This document shows, in pieces, positions 1 through 9,353 of a DNA stretch of 64,000 nucleotides. Below the pieces are notes generated by a model that ran no database searches, was not told the origin of the DNA, and saw only the letters and a list, made by a program, of their open reading frames with translations. Location: assembly GCF_024508665.1 (NCBI RefSeq), contig NZ_JANINP010000007.1, forward strand, positions 1,116,001 to 1,180,000, given 5' to 3'. The number at the start of each line of letters is the position of its first letter. Positions within the stretch are counted from its first letter, which is position 1. Source of the stretch: Sphingomonas sp. (lineage in GTDB: Bacteria > Pseudomonadota > Alphaproteobacteria > Sphingomonadales > Sphingomonadaceae). The translations under genes were made by a program, and so were the position numbers.

Positions 1-1669
1 CGGCGCGCCGCGCGTCTTCGGCAGTGGCGACGTTGAGCGCGACCCCGCCGACGTCCGATTTGTGCGGCAATTGCGGCGAGACCACCTTCACCGCATAAGG
101 TGGCGGAAGATCGGCGCAGACTTGCGTTATCGCATCATCGTCACGCGCGAGCATCCCCCGGACTACCGGGATGCCATAAGCGCCGATCACCGCTTTCGCC
201 TCGGTCGCGGAGAGTTGCTGGCGGCCGGCATTGCGCGCGCCGACAATGACGGCGCGCGCCCGGGCGCGGTCACTGGCGGGAACGAGTTGGTGGGCAGGGG
301 CGCGCATCAGCGCCTCGCGGGCGGCGCTCGCCTTGGCGAGATAGCCGAACGCGCGGACGGCATCGTCCAGATTATCGAAGACGGGAATGCCGGCATCGTC
401 GAACAATGTTCTCGCCGCTTCGGTGTTGCGCGGCCCCATCCAGCACGCGATCAGCGGCTTGACCGCGCCCGCTTCGGCGCGTGCGGCAATCACGCCCCTG
501 GCGATCTCTTCGCCCGTCGCGACGGCGGTCGGGCAATGGATGATCAGCGCTGCGTCGACCGCCGGATCGGCAAGGACGGCGCGCGTGGCGGCCGAGAAAC
601 GCTCGGCCCGCGCGTCGCCGACGACATCGACCGGATTGGCGCGCGACCATCCCGCGGGCAGGTCCGGGTCAAGTGCGGCGATCGTACCGGCGGACAGGGT
701 TGCCAGGCTGGCGCCGACGCCGGGCAAAGCATCGGCGGCGAGCACGCCCGCTCCGCCACCATTGGACACGATCGCCAGGCGATCGCCATAAGGCGGACGG
801 TAGCGTGACAGAATCTGCGCGGCGTCGAACAATTCGCCCAGCGTATCGACCAGGATGATGCCCGCGCGGCGGAAGGCGGCGGCATAGACGTCGTATGCTC
901 CGGTCAGAGCGCCGGTATGCGAGAATGCCGCCTTGCCGGCGGCGGCGTTACGGCCGGCCTTGATCGCGATCAGCGGCTTGATGCGCGATGCCGCTCGCGC
1001 TGCCGACATGAACTTGGCCGGATTGGTGACCTGTTCGACATAGAGCAGGATCGCATCGGTGTGCGGGTCGCCGGCGTAGAAGTCGATCAGGTCGCCGAGA
1101 TCGACATCGGCCATATCGCCCAGCGATACGACGCCGGAAAAGCCGACATGACGGTCGGCCGCCCAGTCGAGCATTGCGGTGACGAGCGCGCCGCTCTGCG
1201 ACAGGAAGGCGAGTCTTCCGGCCGCCGCATTGCGCGGCGCGAACGAAGCGTTGAGCCCCGCATGCGGCAGCAGCAATCCCAGGCAATTGGGACCGATGAT
1301 ACGGACGTCATGCGGCCGCGCGGCGTCGAGTATCGCCTGGCGCGTCGCGGCGTCGTGGGGGACCGTCGAAATGACGGTGACGACCCGCGTGCCGATCGCT
1401 CCCAATTGTTCGATGATTGCGGGAATGGTCGCTGCCGGCGTCACGACGATCGCCAGATCAGGCTTGCGCGGCAGGTCGGCGATCGATGCCACCCACCAGA
1501 CGTCATCCAGCTCGACCTTGTCGGGATTCACCGCGAACACCGTCCCGGCAAAGCCGCCGTCGATAATATTCTCCAGCACGCGCGTGCCGAGCGAGCCGGC
1601 CTTGCTCGAGCCGCCGATAACGGCGACCGATTGCGGGTGGTTGAGCGCGTCGAGATGTCGGATCGTCAT
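1..1669 (-). CDS. ADP-forming acetate/acyl-CoA ligase family protein (3' end outside window)
   Basis: The frame opens at ATG 1669 and runs off the left edge after about 556 codons, so the C-terminus is missing. It starts with a CoA-binding Rossmann-like domain (VAVIGGSSKAG near residue 16), followed by the succinyl-CoA-ligase-like domain with SQSGAL and a segment SHTGAL whose His matches the phosphohistidine of this family. Near the window edge PHKSDVGGV is the typical start of the C-terminal ATP-grasp domain. Family members interconvert acyl-CoA and free acid with ADP/ATP in the cytoplasm; the substrate cannot be read from sequence. It is divergent from hemA, with 165 bp between the starts. 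Confidence 0.85.
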   Translation of the reverse strand, partial: MTIRHLDALNHPQSVAVIGGSSKAGSLGTRVLENIIDGGFAGTVFAVNPDKVELDDVWWVASIADLPRKPDLAIVVTPAATIPAIIEQLGAIGTRVVTVISTVPHDAATRQAILDAARPHDVRIIGPNCLGLLLPHAGLNASFAPRNAAAGRLAFLSQSGALVTAMLDWAADRHVGFSGVVSLGDMADVDLGDLIDFYAGDPHTDAILLYVEQVTNPAKFMSAARAASRIKPLIAIKAGRNAAAGKAAFSHTGALTGAYDVYAAAFRRAGIILVDTLGELFDAAQILSRYRPPYGDRLAIVSNGGGAGVLAADALPGVGASLATLSAGTIAALDPDLPAGWSRANPVDVVGDARAERFSAATRAVLADPAVDAALIIHCPTAVATGEEIARGVIAARAEAGAVKPLIACWMGPRNTEAARTLFDDAGIPVFDNLDDAVRAFGYLAKASAAREALMRAPAHQLVPASDRARARAVIVGARNAGRQQLSATEAKAVIGAYGIPVVRGMLARDDDAITQVCADLPPPYAVKVVSPQLPHKSDVGGVALNVATAEDARRA

Positions 1670-1834
1670 GATGCAATTTCCGCCAAAGCCAGTGGGTCGG
1701 GCGGACTGTGCCGGGCGGACCAATCGATCTCCATCCGTATTGCCCCGGATGCAAGTCGACCCATCCTACGGGTTACTACGCATTTGGATTTGGCCGGGAT
1801 TCGCGCATGCCGCGCCGACACCGGGAGAGCACAT

Positions 1835-3061
1835 TTGCCGTACCAACGATTATTCACCCAGGCGATCGACCGGCTGCATGCCGAGGGGCGGTATCGCGTG
1901 TTCATCGACATTTTGCGCAACAAGGGGATGTTCCCCAATGCGCGGTGTTTTGCCGGCCATAACGGGCCGATGCCGATCACGGTGTGGTGCTCGAACGATT
2001 ATCTGGCGATGGGCCAGCACCCCAAGGTGATCGCGGCGATGGAAGAAGCGCTGCACGATGTCGGTGCGGGCTCGGGCGGCACGCGCAATATCGGCGGCAA
2101 CACGCATTACCATGTCGATCTCGAAGGCGAACTGGCCGACCTCCACGGCAAGGAAGGGGCCTTGCTGTTCACCTCGGGCTATGTCTCGAACGAGGCGACC
2201 CTGGCGACCTTGGGCAAGATCCTGCCTGGCTGCGTCATCTTCTCGGACGAACTCAATCACGCCTCGATGATCGCGGGCATCCGCAATTCGGGTTGCGAGA
2301 AGCGCGTGTTCCGACACAACGACCTGGCGCATCTGGAAGAGCTGCTCGCGGCCGAGGATGCCAACGCCCCCAAGCTGATCGCGTTCGAGAGCGTCTATTC
2401 GATGGAAGGCGATATCGCCCCGATCGCCGCGATCTGCGATCTTGCCGACAAGTATAACGCGCTGACCTATCTCGACGAGGTCCATGCCGTCGGCATGTAC
2501 GGCCCCAGGGGCGGCGGCATTTCGGAGCGTGACCAGGTCGCCGACCGGATCACGATCATCGAGGGGACGCTGGGCAAGGCGTTCGGGGTGATGGGTGGCT
2601 ATATCGCCGCCGACCAGACGATCATCGACGTCATCCGCAGCTACGCGCCGGGCTTCATCTTCACGACCAGCCTGTCGCCGGTGCTGGTCGCCGGCGTGCT
2701 CGCCAGCGTGCGCCATCTCAAGGCGTCGAGCGCCGAACGCGACGGCCAGCAGGCCTCGGCCAAAATGCTCAAGGCGATGCTGACCGAAGCCGGGCTGCCC
2801 GTCCTGCCGGGCGACACCCATATCGTGCCACTGATGGTCGGCGATCCGGTCAAGGCCAAGCGCATCAGCGACATCCTGCTCGCCGAATACGGCGTTTACG
2901 TCCAGCCGATCAATTACCCGACCGTGCCGCGCGGCACCGAACGCCTGCGCTTCACCCCAGGCCCCGCCCATGACGAAACCATGATGCGCGACCTCACCAA
3001 GGCACTCCTCGAAATCTGGAACCGGCTCGAACTGGAATATCCCGTCCGCCTCGCTGCGTGA
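1835..3061 (+). CDS. hemA: 5-aminolevulinate synthase (C4 pathway)
   Basis: This PLP enzyme condenses glycine and succinyl-CoA to 5-aminolevulinate, the first step of heme synthesis in alphaproteobacteria. The start chosen is TTG 1835, with GGGAGAG about 6 bases upstream, giving 408 aa, the usual family length. The frame is open much further upstream, but that extension has no family similarity. The PLP lysine lies in EGTLGKAFG at residue 248, the position known in the Rhodobacter enzyme. Other conserved stretches are GGTRNI, FSDELNHASM and YLDEVHAVGMYG. hemB is encoded about 22 kb away. The TTG start may hold translation low. Confidence 0.95.
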   Translation: MPYQRLFTQAIDRLHAEGRYRVFIDILRNKGMFPNARCFAGHNGPMPITVWCSNDYLAMGQHPKVIAAMEEALHDVGAGSGGTRNIGGNTHYHVDLEGELADLHGKEGALLFTSGYVSNEATLATLGKILPGCVIFSDELNHASMIAGIRNSGCEKRVFRHNDLAHLEELLAAEDANAPKLIAFESVYSMEGDIAPIAAICDLADKYNALTYLDEVHAVGMYGPRGGGISERDQVADRITIIEGTLGKAFGVMGGYIAADQTIIDVIRSYAPGFIFTTSLSPVLVAGVLASVRHLKASSAERDGQQASAKMLKAMLTEAGLPVLPGDTHIVPLMVGDPVKAKRISDILLAEYGVYVQPINYPTVPRGTERLRFTPGPAHDETMMRDLTKALLEIWNRLELEYPVRLAA

Positions 3062-3067
3062 CGGCGA

Positions 3068-3304
3068 TTAGCAATCCGGGCAGTCTTCACTGTCGGTCGC
3101 AAGCTTCCGGCTGCAAACCGCATGGCATCCCGTAGGCGATTCCTCGCGCGGGGCTTTCTTTCGATCGAGCGGAATCGCGATCCGATGGCTGCCGTCGCCG
3201 CACAACGGCAGCGTCAGCACCTGTGATGGCGGGCAGCAAGCAATAGCCAGCGCCAGCCGGGCAATCGCCGCAATCCCCATCCAGGCCGCCACGCCCTCAG
3301 TCAT
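3068..3304 (-). CDS. small Cys-rich protein at the end of the cco operon
   Basis: This 78-aa protein is not assigned to a named family. The start ATG 3304 has GAGG nine bases upstream inside the ccoS end; ATG 3313 is an in-frame alternative. The N-terminal 30 residues are hydrophobic and contain ACCPP, and the protein ends with CHAVCSRK and CPDC, giving paired cysteines that could bind copper or another metal. It overlaps the 3' end of ccoS by 8 bases, so it is probably the last gene of the oxidase and assembly operon. Sphingomonads appear to carry similar small Cys-rich frames here, but I give that from memory. Confidence 0.6.
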   Translation of the reverse strand: MTEGVAAWMGIAAIARLALAIACCPPSQVLTLPLCGDGSHRIAIPLDRKKAPREESPTGCHAVCSRKLATDSEDCPDC

Positions 3305-3446
3305 CCCGGTCATCCTCGATCAGGATACGCATGGAGGCGCCGTCCAGGTCCTCGAACTGGCCGTCGCGCACCGCCCAGAAGAACGCCGCGAGACCGGCCA
3401 GGCCGAGGCCGAGCGCAAACGGAATGAGCAACAGGATACCGTTCAT
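3297..3446 (-). CDS. ccoS: cbb3 oxidase assembly protein CcoS
   Basis: This 49-aa protein has one N-terminal membrane segment (ILLLIPFALGLGLAGLAAFF), then WAVRDGQFEDLDG and an acidic tail, the standard CcoS/FixS pattern. CcoS is needed for cofactor insertion into cbb3 oxidase. Its start (ATG 3446) shares the ATGA overlap with the ccoI stop, indicating translational coupling. It is followed by the Cys-rich frame at 3068-3304. Confidence 0.93.
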   Translation of the reverse strand: MNGILLLIPFALGLGLAGLAAFFWAVRDGQFEDLDGASMRILIEDDRDD

Positions 3447-5587
3447 CGTACCGCTCCCCTCAACCGCAGCGCATTGGCGACGACCAACAGCGACGATCCC
3501 GACATCGCCGCCGCGGCGATCAACGGCGTCACGTGGCCCAGGATCGCGAGCGGCACGGCGATCGCGTTATAGCCGATGGCCAGCACGAAATTCTCGCGTA
3601 CGACCCTCATCGTCCGTCGCGCGGCCGCGATCGCCAGCGGAACGGGCATCAGCCGGTCGCCGAGGAAGACGATATCGGCAGCGAGCGTGCCGACATCGCT
3701 GGCAGTGCCCGGAGCCATCGCGACCTCAGCGCTCTTGAGCGCCGGCCCGTCGTTGAGCCCGTCGCCCACCATCAGCACGTGGTGTCCCGCGGCCTGAAGC
3801 TTGCCGACATAATCATATTTGTCGCCCGGCGACATGCGCGCCTGGGCGGCGACGCCGAGCGAGGCGGCAAGCTCCGCGACCGCGGCCGGCGTGTCGCCCG
3901 ACAACATCTCCACGCTCAATCGCGAACGATGGAGCCGGTCGATCGCTTCCGCCGCATCCGGCCGGGTTTCGTCCCGCAGCGCAATGAGGCGGGGTGGCTC
4001 TTCGCCGATGCGATAGGCGATGGCGGTGCGATCATGGTCGAGCGCGCCGTCCCCGGCGATCCAGTCCGGCCGACCCAGCCGGCAACGAACTCCGGCGATT
4101 TCGCCTTCGAGCCCCAGCCCGGCCTGCTCGGTCAGGTAAACGGCTGGCAGCGCCACGCCGCCGGCGTCTTGCGCCGCCGCCGCGATCGCGCGCGACATCG
4201 GATGCGTGCTGCCGCGCGCCAGAGTGAACAGGATCGACAGGGTGGTGACGTCGTCGGGCATGCCGCTGACCGGCACGAAGCGGCCCAGCGTCGTGGTCCC
4301 GGTCTTGTCGAGCAGCACGGTATCGACGCGCGACAGGCGTTCGATCGCGCTGCCGTCCTTGACCAGCATGCCCGCGCGCATGAACGCGCCCGAGGCGACG
4401 ACGTGCGCGATCGGCACCGCCAGTCCCAGCGCGCAAGGGCAGGTGATGATGAGGACGGCCACCCCGATCGTTGCTGCATGATGGACGCCGGCGCCGGCGA
4501 TCAGCCAGCCGAGGAAGCTGAGCGCGGCCAGCGTATGGACTGCGGGCGCATAAAGGCGCGACGCGCGATCGGCGATCCGAACGTAGCGCGATTTGACCTG
4601 GTGCGCCGACTCCATCAGCCGCGCGATATCGGCGATCGCGGTGTCATCGCCCGCTCGGGTCACCCGGACCACCAGCGGGGCGGCGACGTTGATCGTCCCG
4701 GCCAGCACCTCGCCGTCGGCCCCGACAGGATCGGGAGCGCTTTCGCCGGTCACCAGCGACCGGTCGATCACGCTGGTGCCCGTCTCGACGCGACCGTCGG
4801 CCGGGATGCGCTCGCCGGCCGCGACCAGCACGCGCATGCCCGCGGACAGTTCTGCGATAGGGCGGCGCGAGGACGATCCGTCGGCCGCCAGCACCAGCGC
4901 ATCAGCGGGGACCTGGTGCAGCAAGGCGGCGACGCTGTCGCGCGCACGGGCGCGCATGACGCTGTCGAGGAAGCGCCCCGCGAGCAGGAAGAACAGCAGC
5001 ATGACCGCGCCGTCGAAATAGGCATGCTCGCCGCCGGTCGCGGTTTCGTAGAGACTCATCAGCGTGGTCAGCACGACGCCGATCGAGATCGGCACATCCA
5101 TATTGGTGCGGCCGCGGCGCAGCGCGCTCCACGCATTGGTGAAGAACGGCCGGCCGGCAAACGCGACCGCGGGGATTGCGATCAACGCCGACAGCCAGTG
5201 GAACAGCCCGCGCGTCGCATCATCTGCGCCCGACCAGACCGAAACCGACAGCAGCATGATGTTCATCGCGGCGAACCCGGCCACGCCGAGCGCGAGCAGC
5301 AGGCGGCGGCGTTCGCCGTCCTCTCCGGTGGTCTCGGCGGCGGCGAACGGATGCGCTCGGAAACCCAGCCCCTCGACCGTGCGGACCAGCATTTCCGCAT
5401 CGATCGCCGGCACATGGGCGACATGCAGCCTATGCGTTGAGAGGTTCATCCGGGCGGTCGCGATTCCCGGCAGGGCATGCAGGCCGCCCTCTATCTTGGC
5501 GATGCACGAGGCGCAATGCACGCCCTCGACGGTCAGATCGGTCGTCGTCAGGCTGTCGTCGCGGCGGATGACGGCCAGTGCGTTCAT
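3443..5587 (-). CDS. ccoI: cation-transporting P-type ATPase CcoI/FixI
   Basis: This 714-aa copper P1B ATPase supplies Cu for the CuB centre of cbb3 oxidase. It has an N-terminal heavy-metal domain with CASC (C25, C28), a membrane metal site CPC (C383, C385), the phosphorylated aspartate in DKTGT (D427) and a C-terminal GDGLNDGPAL hinge. The start ATG 5587 was chosen because it forms an ATGA overlap with the end of ccoH and leaves a normal-length N-terminus; an upstream in-frame ATG would add 22 unrelated residues. The stop overlaps the ccoS start. Confidence 0.95.
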   Translation of the reverse strand: MNALAVIRRDDSLTTTDLTVEGVHCASCIAKIEGGLHALPGIATARMNLSTHRLHVAHVPAIDAEMLVRTVEGLGFRAHPFAAAETTGEDGERRRLLLALGVAGFAAMNIMLLSVSVWSGADDATRGLFHWLSALIAIPAVAFAGRPFFTNAWSALRRGRTNMDVPISIGVVLTTLMSLYETATGGEHAYFDGAVMLLFFLLAGRFLDSVMRARARDSVAALLHQVPADALVLAADGSSSRRPIAELSAGMRVLVAAGERIPADGRVETGTSVIDRSLVTGESAPDPVGADGEVLAGTINVAAPLVVRVTRAGDDTAIADIARLMESAHQVKSRYVRIADRASRLYAPAVHTLAALSFLGWLIAGAGVHHAATIGVAVLIITCPCALGLAVPIAHVVASGAFMRAGMLVKDGSAIERLSRVDTVLLDKTGTTTLGRFVPVSGMPDDVTTLSILFTLARGSTHPMSRAIAAAAQDAGGVALPAVYLTEQAGLGLEGEIAGVRCRLGRPDWIAGDGALDHDRTAIAYRIGEEPPRLIALRDETRPDAAEAIDRLHRSRLSVEMLSGDTPAAVAELAASLGVAAQARMSPGDKYDYVGKLQAAGHHVLMVGDGLNDGPALKSAEVAMAPGTASDVGTLAADIVFLGDRLMPVPLAIAAARRTMRVVRENFVLAIGYNAIAVPLAILGHVTPLIAAAAMSGSSLLVVANALRLRGAVR

Positions 5588-6042
5588 ACCCTGATCTCGT
5601 CGTCGAACGCCGCGCGCTGGGCACCGGCATTGACCTCGATGCGGACCAGCCACCGGCCGTGCGGCAAGCGCCCGTCGGAGCGATAGACGCCACCGCCCAT
5701 AGCGCGCAGGCGAAGGCTCCGTTGAGCGACCAGCCCGACGGGATGGTTGGCAATGATGCTGACCGTGGCACCGTCGATCGCCTGGCCGGCGCGCGACAGG
5801 CGCAGCGAGACCGCGCCGCTGCCATCCGCCGTCGGCGTTGCCTGCCAGCCTTCGCGTTCCTGCTGCCGGCCCTCGGCAAGCCAGCGATTATAATGCGTGG
5901 TCGCGACATAGGAATTCTCGACGACCAGCCCGCCGAACGTCCGGATCGCGTCGGTCGCCATGACGGCATTGACCCCGATCACCACGCCGAAAAAGCCGAT
6001 CATGATCGCCAGCATATGCCAGCCGGTGAAGCGTGCGGTCAT
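5584..6042 (-). CDS. ccoH: cbb3 oxidase maturation protein CcoH (FixH family)
   Basis: The protein has 152 aa (ATG 6042, GGAG seven bases upstream; ATG 6045 is equally possible). It carries one N-terminal transmembrane helix (MLAIMIGFFGVVIGVNAVMA) and a periplasmic beta-rich domain, with the conserved stretch ENSYVATTHYNRWL typical of FixH. CcoH acts in cbb3 assembly. It starts next to the ccoG stop and ends with an ATGA overlap onto ccoI. Confidence 0.9.
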   Translation of the reverse strand: MTARFTGWHMLAIMIGFFGVVIGVNAVMATDAIRTFGGLVVENSYVATTHYNRWLAEGRQQEREGWQATPTADGSGAVSLRLSRAGQAIDGATVSIIANHPVGLVAQRSLRLRAMGGGVYRSDGRLPHGRWLVRIEVNAGAQRAAFDDEIRV

Positions 6043-6046
6043 CATC

Positions 6047-7534
6047 CTACTCCGGGCGTTCGAAGAAGCTGGGCGCCGATGCCGAACCGCCTTCACGGTC
6101 GAGTGCGCGCGCGGTGAAGGTGATCGTCGTGCGCTGGTCGCCCGTCGCGGGGGCCGCGGCGAACAACGATACCTTGGCGACCTGATCGGCCGGCACTGTC
6201 AGCCGGACCGTGCGCGACGCTCGCTGGCGCGAACCATCGGCGGTCCAGATGGCGGCATCCAGGCCTTGCAGGCCAAGTTCGACGGTGCGCGGCCGTGCCT
6301 CCATGTTGCGGACCTTGATCGAATAGCTGTTGCGGATGGTGCCGTCCGACAGGCGCACCCACATCGGATTGCGGGTCTGCAATGCCTCCACCGTCAGCCG
6401 CGTCCGCGTGCCGAGCGAGAAGAGCATGGCGAGCCCGACCGCCGACCAGGCAGTGAGATAGATCAAGGTGCGCGGCCGCAGCAGCCGGCGCAGCGGCGGC
6501 AATGCCGGCTTGCCCGCCGCCTCGAGCTGTCCGTCGAGTTCGGTCGTGTAGCCGATCAGCCGCGGCGGCCGTCCGACCCGCTTCATCACGTCGTCGCACG
6601 CGTCGATGCACAGGCCGCAGGTGATGCAGCCGATCTGCGGTCCTTCGCGAATGTCGATCCCGGTCGGACAGACCGCCACACAGGCGTTGCAGTCGATGCA
6701 ATCGCCGATCCGCGTCGCGCCGGTGGCGAGGTCGGCCAGCACCACATTGCCGCCGCGCGCTTCGGCAGCGCGCTTGACGCCATGGCTGCGCGGTTCGCCG
6801 CGCCAGGTCTTGTAGGTCACCGCGAGCGTGCGCTCGTCCATCATCGCGCCCTGGATGCGCGGCCATGGACACATATAGATGCACACCTGCTCGCGCATCA
6901 GCCCGCCGAGCGTGAAGGTGGTGAAGGTCAGGACCCCGATCGTCGCATAAGCGACGAACGGCGCGGTGCCGTTGACGAGCTCGCGGGCGAGGGTAGGCGC
7001 GTCGGTGAAATAGAAGACCCAGGCGCCGCCGGTGGAAACGGCGATCAGCAACCACAGGACGATCTTGCTCGTTCGCTTGGCGATCTTCGCCGGGCCCCAA
7101 GGCGCGCGATCCAGACGGATCTGCGCGTTGCGATCCCCTTCGATCATCCGCTCGACATGCACGAAAAGGTCGGTCCACACCGTCTGCGGGCAGGCATAGC
7201 CGCACCACGCGCGACCGACCGCCGACGTCACCAGGAACAGGCCGATCGCCGCCATGATCAACAACCCGGCCACGTAATAGAATTCGTGCGGCCAGATCTC
7301 GATCGAGAACATGTAGAAGCGGCGATGCGCCAGATCGACCAGCACGGCCTGGTCCGGGGCGTAGGGCCCGCGGGTCCAGCGCAGCCATGGCGTGACGTAA
7401 TAGATGACCAGCGCCACCGCCATCACCGCCCATTTCAACCGGCGGAAGGTGCCGTCGATTTTCCGGGGAAATACCTTGCGGCGCGCGGCGAAGAAATGCT
7501 CCTCGCCGTTGGTCAGATCGCGCGGATCGGCCAT
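6047..7534 (-). CDS. ccoG: cytochrome c oxidase accessory protein CcoG (RdxA/FixG)
   Basis: This 495-aa membrane ferredoxin-like protein has several N-terminal transmembrane helices. It has two Fe-S motifs, CIDCNACVAVCP and CITCGLCIDAC, and a C-terminal Ig-like periplasmic domain. CcoG acts in copper handling during cbb3 biogenesis. The start ATG 7534 gives the conserved N-terminus (MADPRDLTNGEEHFFAARRK); the open frame upstream has no matching residues. It begins one base after the ccoP stop. Confidence 0.95.
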   Translation of the reverse strand: MADPRDLTNGEEHFFAARRKVFPRKIDGTFRRLKWAVMAVALVIYYVTPWLRWTRGPYAPDQAVLVDLAHRRFYMFSIEIWPHEFYYVAGLLIMAAIGLFLVTSAVGRAWCGYACPQTVWTDLFVHVERMIEGDRNAQIRLDRAPWGPAKIAKRTSKIVLWLLIAVSTGGAWVFYFTDAPTLARELVNGTAPFVAYATIGVLTFTTFTLGGLMREQVCIYMCPWPRIQGAMMDERTLAVTYKTWRGEPRSHGVKRAAEARGGNVVLADLATGATRIGDCIDCNACVAVCPTGIDIREGPQIGCITCGLCIDACDDVMKRVGRPPRLIGYTTELDGQLEAAGKPALPPLRRLLRPRTLIYLTAWSAVGLAMLFSLGTRTRLTVEALQTRNPMWVRLSDGTIRNSYSIKVRNMEARPRTVELGLQGLDAAIWTADGSRQRASRTVRLTVPADQVAKVSLFAAAPATGDQRTTITFTARALDREGGSASAPSFFERPE

Positions 7535-7535
7535 C

Positions 7536-8456
7536 TCACTTCGCCGCGACGGTGGCGGCGGGCGCAGCCGCCGGCGCCGGAAGTGCCTCCCCGCCACCCA
7601 GCGAATGGACATAGACGGCCAGCATCTTGAGCGTCACCGGGTCGAGCTTCTTGCCCCAGGCCGGCATGATCCCATAGCGGGCATTGGTGACCGTCTGGGT
7701 CAGTGTGTCACGATCGCCGCCATAGAGCCAGATTGTGTCGGTCAGGTTGGGCGCTCCCACGGTGCGGTTACCGCGGCCATTGGCGCCATGACAGACCGCG
7801 CAATTATTGGCGAAGATCGCACTGCCGCGCTTGGCCGACGGGCTCATCGCTTCCTGGTGCGAGATGAAGCGCACATAGGAGACGGCGTCCTGAACCTCTT
7901 CGGGCTTCAGGATCTCATCCTTACCGAAGGCCGGCATTTGCGACATGCGGGTAGCATCGTCGCCGGGGAAGCGTACGCCGTCGAGCAGGGTCTGCTGGAT
8001 CGACTTGATGTCGCCGCCCCACAGCCAGTCGTCGTCGTTCAGGTTGGGATAGCCCTTGCTGCCCGCAGCGCCCGATCCGTGGCATGCCGAACAATTGATG
8101 CGGAACGCCGCGCGCCCGCCGTCGATCGCGGCTTGCTTTAGCGTCGGGTTCTTCTCGATATCCTCGATCGGCAGTCGATCGATCGCCGCGAACGTTGCCG
8201 CCTTGGCCTTTTGATCGGCGGTGAGTTCCGCCTCCAGCTGGCCCTTGCTCGTCCAGCCGAGCAAGCCCGGCGTAGCACGGGTCAATAGCGGCCAGGACGG
8301 GTAGGCGATGCAATAGCCGATCGCGAACACGATGCAGGCGTAGAAGATGTACAGCCACCACCGCGGCATCGGCGTGTCGAGTTCCTCGATCCCATCCCAT
8401 TCGTGACCGACGGTGCTGGTGCCGGTCGCCTGGTCGATGCGCTTATTGTCAGCCAT
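7536..8456 (-). CDS. ccoP: cbb3 cytochrome c oxidase diheme subunit III
   Basis: This 306-aa membrane-anchored diheme cytochrome c passes electrons to CcoO and CcoN. One transmembrane helix (about residues 33-52) is followed by two heme-binding motifs, CSACH (C122, C125, H126) and CAVCH (C219, C222, H223). The start ATG 8456 lies 8 bases inside ccoQ. Order and overlaps match a canonical ccoNOQP operon. Confidence 0.96.
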   Translation of the reverse strand: MADNKRIDQATGTSTVGHEWDGIEELDTPMPRWWLYIFYACIVFAIGYCIAYPSWPLLTRATPGLLGWTSKGQLEAELTADQKAKAATFAAIDRLPIEDIEKNPTLKQAAIDGGRAAFRINCSACHGSGAAGSKGYPNLNDDDWLWGGDIKSIQQTLLDGVRFPGDDATRMSQMPAFGKDEILKPEEVQDAVSYVRFISHQEAMSPSAKRGSAIFANNCAVCHGANGRGNRTVGAPNLTDTIWLYGGDRDTLTQTVTNARYGIMPAWGKKLDPVTLKMLAVYVHSLGGGEALPAPAAAPAATVAAK

Positions 8457-8610
8457 CGGCCTGATCCTCTTCGAAAATGCTGGTGGCGGCGCGGCGGGTG
8501 GCCGCGGCGGAATTGGGGCGGAAGGCCCAGCCGACGAAGGCGACGAAGCCGACACCCATCAGCACGAGACCCCAACTATCGGCGAATTGCCGGAGCGCTT
8601 CGTAGCTCAT
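8449..8610 (-). CDS. ccoQ: cbb3 oxidase small subunit CcoQ
   Basis: This 53-aa protein has one transmembrane helix (LVLMGVGFVAFVGWAF) and a C-terminal acidic tail. It sits between ccoO and ccoP, where CcoQ/FixQ is expected. The start ATG 8610 overlaps the ccoO stop (ATGA), and the 3' end overlaps the ccoP start by 8 bases. The role inferred from family and position is stabilising CcoP in the oxidase complex. Confidence 0.92.
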   Translation of the reverse strand: MSYEALRQFADSWGLVLMGVGFVAFVGWAFRPNSAAATRRAATSIFEEDQADG

Positions 8611-9347
8611 TTGGCGGTCTCCCGTGCCGCCGCCTTCTTGAAGTCGACCTGGGTGCCGAGCATCTGAAGATAGGCAATGAGCGCATCCATCTCGGTCAGG
8701 CGACCGGGATTGCCGTCGAAATCGCGCGACTGCGCGCCGGGATAGCGCTTGGCCAGTTCGGCCTTGTCGCCGTCGCCGAAATCGCCCTGGGTGAGGACGT
8801 CGGTGACCGCCTTTTTGATATCGTCGTCGCTATAGGGAACGCCGACATCGCGCAGCGCCGTCAGATCGCGGTCGATATGCGGCAAATCCAGATTGCGGTC
8901 CGCCAGGAAGGCATAACCGGGCATGATCGACTCCGGCACGACCGAGCGCGGATCGGTCAGATGCTGGCGGTGCCATTCGTCCGAATAGCGTCCGCCGACA
9001 CGCGCCAGGTCCGGTCCGGTACGTTCCGACCCCCAAAGGAAGGGGTGGTCGTACATGCTTTCCGACGCCAGGCTGTAATGCCCGTAGCGCTCGACCTCGT
9101 CGCGGAACGGACGGATCATCTGGCTGTGGCAGAGTGAGCAGCCTTCGCGGATGTAGATGTTGCGTCCGGCGAGCTCGAGCGGCGTGTACGGCCGCACGCC
9201 GTCGACCTTGGGCACCGTCTCCTTGATCCAGAACAAAGGAGCGATTTCGACGATCCCGCCGACCGCGACGACGAGCAGGGCGAAGACCATCAGCAACATG
9301 ACGTTGCGCTCGATGACCTTGTGCTTCTGAAGGAATGAAATGGCCAT
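8607..9347 (-). CDS. ccoO: cbb3 cytochrome c oxidase monoheme subunit II
   Basis: This 246-aa membrane-anchored cytochrome c has an N-terminal transmembrane helix (about residues 16-33) and a single heme motif CSLCH (C70, C73, H74) followed by SQMIRPF, the CcoO signature. It begins 6 bases after the ccoN stop and ends with an ATGA overlap into ccoQ. Confidence 0.97.
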   Translation of the reverse strand: MAISFLQKHKVIERNVMLLMVFALLVVAVGGIVEIAPLFWIKETVPKVDGVRPYTPLELAGRNIYIREGCSLCHSQMIRPFRDEVERYGHYSLASESMYDHPFLWGSERTGPDLARVGGRYSDEWHRQHLTDPRSVVPESIMPGYAFLADRNLDLPHIDRDLTALRDVGVPYSDDDIKKAVTDVLTQGDFGDGDKAELAKRYPGAQSRDFDGNPGRLTEMDALIAYLQMLGTQVDFKKAAARETAK

Positions 9348-9353
9348 TGCTGC

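Noticed and set aside
917..1834. Upstream in-frame extension of hemA by about 300 codons
   Set aside because: It overlaps the acyl-CoA ligase on the other strand; a proper SD and the family N-terminus are at TTG 1835.
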